Origin: Pseudisothecium myosuroides
Lineage: Eukaryota; Streptophyta; Bryopsida; Hypnales; Lembophyllaceae
Reading direction: 5' to 3'
DNA length: 64,000 nt
Assembly: GCA_951799445.1 (NCBI GenBank)
Contig: OX637291.1
Span: forward strand, 8,310,501-8,374,500
The translations under genes were made by a program, and so were the position numbers. Shown piece by piece: positions 59,933-64,000 of this stretch (positions are counted from its first letter, which is position 1; each line of letters opens with the position of its first letter). The notes below the pieces were generated by a model that was not told the DNA's origin, did not search any database, and saw only the letters and a program-made list of their open reading frames with translations.

Positions 59933-60432
59933 CAGAGTCGTTCTTCTTCACAGTGGAACTTCTCATGATAACAATCATTACTATTAATAGAATAGCCATT
60001 GCCGTACAAAAAATGACCATTTTTAGCAAAGTAGAGCACCTCATGTGCACGTAGCCTCTACTATTTTCTCACCAGGTCATTTAGAATTAAGTAGATGTCA
60101 CTTCCTACGATTGAAGTGAATTATATAGATACGTGAGATAAACTGTTTCATATGTACATGGGTTCTCAAGTAAATTCATGTCTGTCAATGTAAATTGGCC
60201 CGCTTTTAATAATGTCACATACTTTTTGGCTAAGAATCATGTAGCGCTTTGGAAATGTAACATGCTTCCATCTTGCTTTGTACTTATAATGTCTAATCTT
60301 TTAATTGTATTATTTTAGTGTTGCCTATAATTATCTTTGACTTTAAAAATTTATCTTTGAATGATGGGACTTAAGGTCTAAAAATGACCAGTTTCCCTCA
60401 TTTTAATGAATATGACCTTAAAGGGATAAACT
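59933..60432. other. Convergent intergenic region
   Basis: AT-rich, with no ORF of note. Probably the 3' flanks of the two converging genes. Confidence 0.5.
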
Positions 60433-63400
60433 TACTTACTAAATCGTGATGTCCTTCTCACATTCTTGACTGGCACAACCTCCTCATCCAGATCCACCAA
60501 GACAGCTTTAGAACTCTGTGGTGTAGGCTCTGGACTTGCAACGGTTCGGTTAAAGGGAGCAAGGAGGGCCTCGTAAATAGGCTTATCCTCCTCCAAGGCT
60601 ACTATATGCCGCCCAGTAGCCTGACAAGCGTAAATGCTGGCACCTGCAGAGATGGAGAGTTGCCAAAGTAGAGTTTATTAGAATTTCGACAAATTCAGCT
60701 AATGAAAATCAACAACTGTAGGACTAGTCAAAAAACACGAAACTAACATGTAGATGCAGAGCAGTCTATGACGATGTCACCAGGTGAGGTCATTCCTTCA
60801 ATAAGCATTTGCATGAAGGGGCGAGCCTTCTCTCGAGGCCCACGCCAAGGAATATTGCCATTCATGGTCTGATCTTCTTTGTTGCAGAAATTTTGCAAAA
60901 GGTCGTCTTTGGCCACATCAACGTCTACTGCTGCATGCGCTGGGACATGCTGGAAAGTAAATCGAGAGGTCGATGATCCAGTTTCAGCCTTCACGTAAAG
61001 TGACATTTTGAACCGCTGAGTCTGTCCCAAGTAGAAAATTAATAACCAATTCGAAAAAACATTGAACACAATTTAAACATGAAGCCTATTCAACAGATTG
61101 ACAACTATGAGCAGTAGAGGGCTTACTGTTCCAGAGGGGTCCGTGGGCGATGACAAATGCAATCTATTCGTGCCCCAATATTCCCGTTCAGACTTAAACC
61201 GAAATGATTTGCAAAATCCCAAGACATAGGACATAATGTCTCGGCTGAAAGGATAGATTACAAGAAGAGCACCAGCGTCGTGTAAATAGTTGTTAGCAAG
61301 GTCAAAAACGGCTTGCAAAGTGTTTGCCGAGAACTTGTTCCACTGCGGGACCGACATTGGTGGACTGGAAACAGTTGGGACTGGTAAACCCTCCGGGACA
61401 TCAACAATCATCAAGTCCAGAGCTGCTTCTCCTGTAACCACCCCATTAAAGAAACGTTTTTTGTCCGAAGCATGCTGCACACATGTAAGAGTGACACGAT
61501 TAGGTAGCTTAAGGTGAACCTACACTTGCAATGGCATGACGTAGAGAAAACGTGCATAACTTTGCAGCATATACCTACAATTTTGCAAAGAAATATAAAA
61601 ATTTATCCAAAATTGTATTCAGTACCTTTTCCAGAAGGTTGATCACGACCTGAAACGCTGGCGGGACAGGGCCTTTTGCCGATCCAACAAGCCTAGTGAC
61701 TGAAGCATTCAAGATACATTGATCAACAGCGGCCAGCGCACTGAAGTCTGCAAGCTGAGGAGGCAAGCCATGCAACAAGTGAGACCGAGTGAGCGAGAAG
61801 CCAGAAGAAGTGGCCTTGACGGCTCCATCACTCGTCGCCTGATCCACCACCGGAGTCTTCGCTTTTCTCTTCTTCCCCTTCTGCTTGACTTCGGCATCAT
61901 TCCTGGCCTTCTCTTCTCTTCGTTCTCTCTTCTTCACTTCGGTTTCCTCAAGTTTCTTCTTTGCTACTTCCAACTTCTCTTCCTTCTTCTTGTCGGCAGC
62001 CTCTCTCTTCTTCAACGCTTTCTCCCGAGCTTCAGCACCAAGGCTTGCAAATTCAGCTACCTCCGCCTCTACAATGGGACTCTCCTTAATGCTTTCGTAA
62101 ATAACTAATTCTTCGGGAGGTACGAATCCATCAGGGCAATCCAAGTACCACGCACCGGCTTGAAGATGGCCAGTGGGCCAGCTCTTGTCTTGGGCAGGCG
62201 TATACATACAAGCATCGGACGTTCGATCCAACCATGTGCTCAAAAATGGCGGTAAATCGGCCTTTGAAATAGCTTTCTTTGGGTAAAGTTCGAACTTGAA
62301 ATACCTGTATAGAAACCAGATACTTAGAAATAGAGCAAATCATTCAAATTCTGAAAAGCCAAATACCAAGACTCAATGACTAATTTGATATTCAAAAACT
62401 ACACACAGATAGAGGAGTCAAACCTGTAAATGGTCCGCTTCACCGCAAGAGAGGAGTACTTGAATTCCTTGAACGAATCGGATTTCTTAAACGAGTCACC
62501 TCCTTTGAATACTCCAGCGTAGGCATGGTTCCACACTTTCATGCGCCATGCTTCAATGTAGTCAGCAAGTGGCATTGGCTCCATTGGCACTTCCATATTC
62601 ACGTGAATGTTGTCAGCTTTAATGATATTTTCATATAACTCCAGGGCAGAGTCTTCAAGCTGTGAAAAGAAAAGGAGTAGATCAACATTAGGAATGCACA
62701 AAAAAATAGAACATTTGGGAGGCTAGAGAATGCGCAATTAGAACAAAACCTACCGCAGCATACCAACAAGCCTTCGAAACAAAGCTTGTGATTTTGTCAT
62801 CGTTAGCTGGTCTTGGTGGAAGACGACGTGCCTCGCGAGTAGGGGCGGAAGAGTTAATCCACTTGAGCCACTTCACTTTGTGGCGAGTGTCCGCAATTGC
62901 AGTTGCAATAATTTGCAGCTTATCCAAGGTCAACTCCTGGACAGCGTATAAGCTCCAGTGCCGTTCAATCTGAAAAGAAACAAACACAAATCAGTATCCT
63001 AAACAACGTCTTATTGACAAGAAAACCAGAAATCATAGAGACCAAGGACCACGTACCTCCTGTAGCCATTCATCCCCTAGAACAGGAGTCGCCACAGCTT
63101 GAATCTTATAGAGTTTCTGGATAAGCAATCTTGTTGCTTCCTTAGTTGCAACTCGCATTGCTGCAGAAACACCATCCGGTGTAATATCGTGCACTGGAGT
63201 GTCCTCGTGGTATTTGCGGGCGGCAGCATCTGATAGAGCCGATATGTCTTGCTGCCAAAAAAGGGTGAACGAAAGTAAATCAGGAACTGTAGAAGACAAA
63301 GCATTCTATATAATTGAACTCAGCAAAATTGATTATGATTCAATTTCTAAAAATACGGAATAAGAGAAATTGTACCTGAAATATAAAGGAAGTAAAAATC

Positions 63401-64000
63401 TCCGTAGGCATTGTGTACCAAGTTTTCCGAACATGCTGTTGACAAGCCTTGGCTTCCTCCGGGCTCAAAAGCTCAGTGAACTTCTCAATTGGCATTGTTC
63501 CGTACTTGCGAACACGGTACAAAGTATGTACAAGATTTGTTTTGACTTGGGAGTTCTCTGTGTGCCTAAGTAAACGGAAGGAATCACGTAGTGAGCCTCC
63601 ACACATACAAAACTAATCAAATGACAAAATCAAAAGAGAATGAAGTGGAACTCACTGATTTATATCGTGCATGACCTGCATCGCCGCAGCAAGTCTTCCT
63701 TTTGTGTCCAATACTATTGAATCAACTCGGATGTGCCACTTTGGGTGACCGCTGTGAAGCCTATTAATGTGTCGCATCCAAGCTAGTCGGCGATGGTTGC
63801 CATCGCAGATGAAGAACTTTGCGTTTACCAAGTGTTTCAGGTCTGGTTGACTGGTCAGGTAAGCGTCAAATTCTTCGTTTACGGCGTTCCAAAGGGGTCC
63901 CCAGTCAGACTTCTCTGCAGGAGAAAATGCACCCGTCTGCCCTCCCTCGTCCGAAACTGAGACATAGAATACTCGAGCCCCAACTTCATAGCCGTGAACA
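60433..64000 (-). CDS. ParB-like / beta-class methyltransferase-like fusion protein (5' end outside window)
   Basis: Nine - strand exons with GT..AG borders: 63656-64000 (partial), about 63376-63590, 63057-63251, 62754-62969, 62424-62659, 61626-62304, 61127-61519, 60748-61021 and 60433-60643 (TAA). The first visible exon has the ParB/sulfiredoxin-type motif FFICDGNHRRLAWMRHI. A helical middle follows, then a Lys/Glu-rich coiled coil (exon 61626-62304: KKREAADKKKEEKLEVAKKK) and a KGKKRKAK basic patch. The C-terminus follows the beta-class amino-methyltransferase order: LDLMIVDVPEG in the position of motif IV (DPPY), IPWRGPREKARPFMQMLI, then SPGDIVIDCSAS and ACQATGRHIVALEED in the position of motif I. 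Both catalytic/SAM motifs are degenerate. The junction between the first two exons does not phase cleanly by eye. Probably nuclear; function unknown. Confidence 0.7.

Overview
The window looks like nuclear DNA from a streptophyte (a land plant or charophyte alga). The evidence is plant-type TTTAGGG-like telomeric tracts, a Ty3/gypsy element with Athila/Tat-like features, a CACTA (En/Spm) transposon with Tnp2, DUF4218 and DUF4216 modules, and intron-rich genes with GT..AG introns. A Chara-like alga is only a guess. Nothing bacterial, organellar or rRNA/tRNA-like was recognised.

Layout. 1-7835 is AT-rich and gene-free, with TTAA-flanked (piggyBac-like) short elements, one nested in another. 7836-39573 is a ~31.7 kb CACTA transposon with CACTACAAGAAAA inverted ends and GTGACTGC / TGACGTGGACA subterminal repeats. 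Its Tnp2 transposase gene lies on + (34744-38782). A broken TNPA-like gene lies on - (about 31.5 to 8.9 kb) and seems to have acquired an FCP1/NIF-like pseudo-phosphatase region. A complete 17.8 kb Ty3/gypsy retrotransposon (12675-30444; 5-bp TSD CCTTG; 3.8 kb LTRs) sits inside the Transposase_24 exon of that gene.

39.6-47.6 kb has no convincing gene. It holds clusters of a 21-bp palindrome (TTATCTTCG-N3-CGAAGATAA), telomere-like tracts, three more TTAA-flanked elements, a 175-bp satellite (~7 copies) and a GC-rich minisatellite. From 47.6 kb a decayed multi-exon + strand gene encodes an N-terminal unknown domain, an RGG-rich linker, a ParB-like motif, a long middle region and a degenerate beta-class (N4/N6) DNA-methyltransferase fold. 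It is split by a 4.8 kb solo LTR (50062-54899, TSD CCAGG), a perfect 192-bp hairpin MITE (55407-55598, TSD CAT) and in-frame TAG codons. An FCP1-like phosphatase ORF (57864-58715) follows and may be its last exon. A small unknown gene (58967-59932) comes next.

60433-64000 (- strand, running off the right edge) is a second, better preserved nine-exon gene with the same order of parts: ParB-like DGNHR motif, helical and basic coiled-coil middle, and a beta-class methyltransferase-like C-terminus in which both the SAM-binding and DPPY-type motifs are degenerate.

The most interesting signal is this pair of ParB-like/pseudo-methyltransferase genes together with about 28 copies of the 21-bp palindrome spread over and around one of them. 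This could be a parS-like or transposase-type binding-site system. That link is inference; only the motifs and the palindromes are seen directly.
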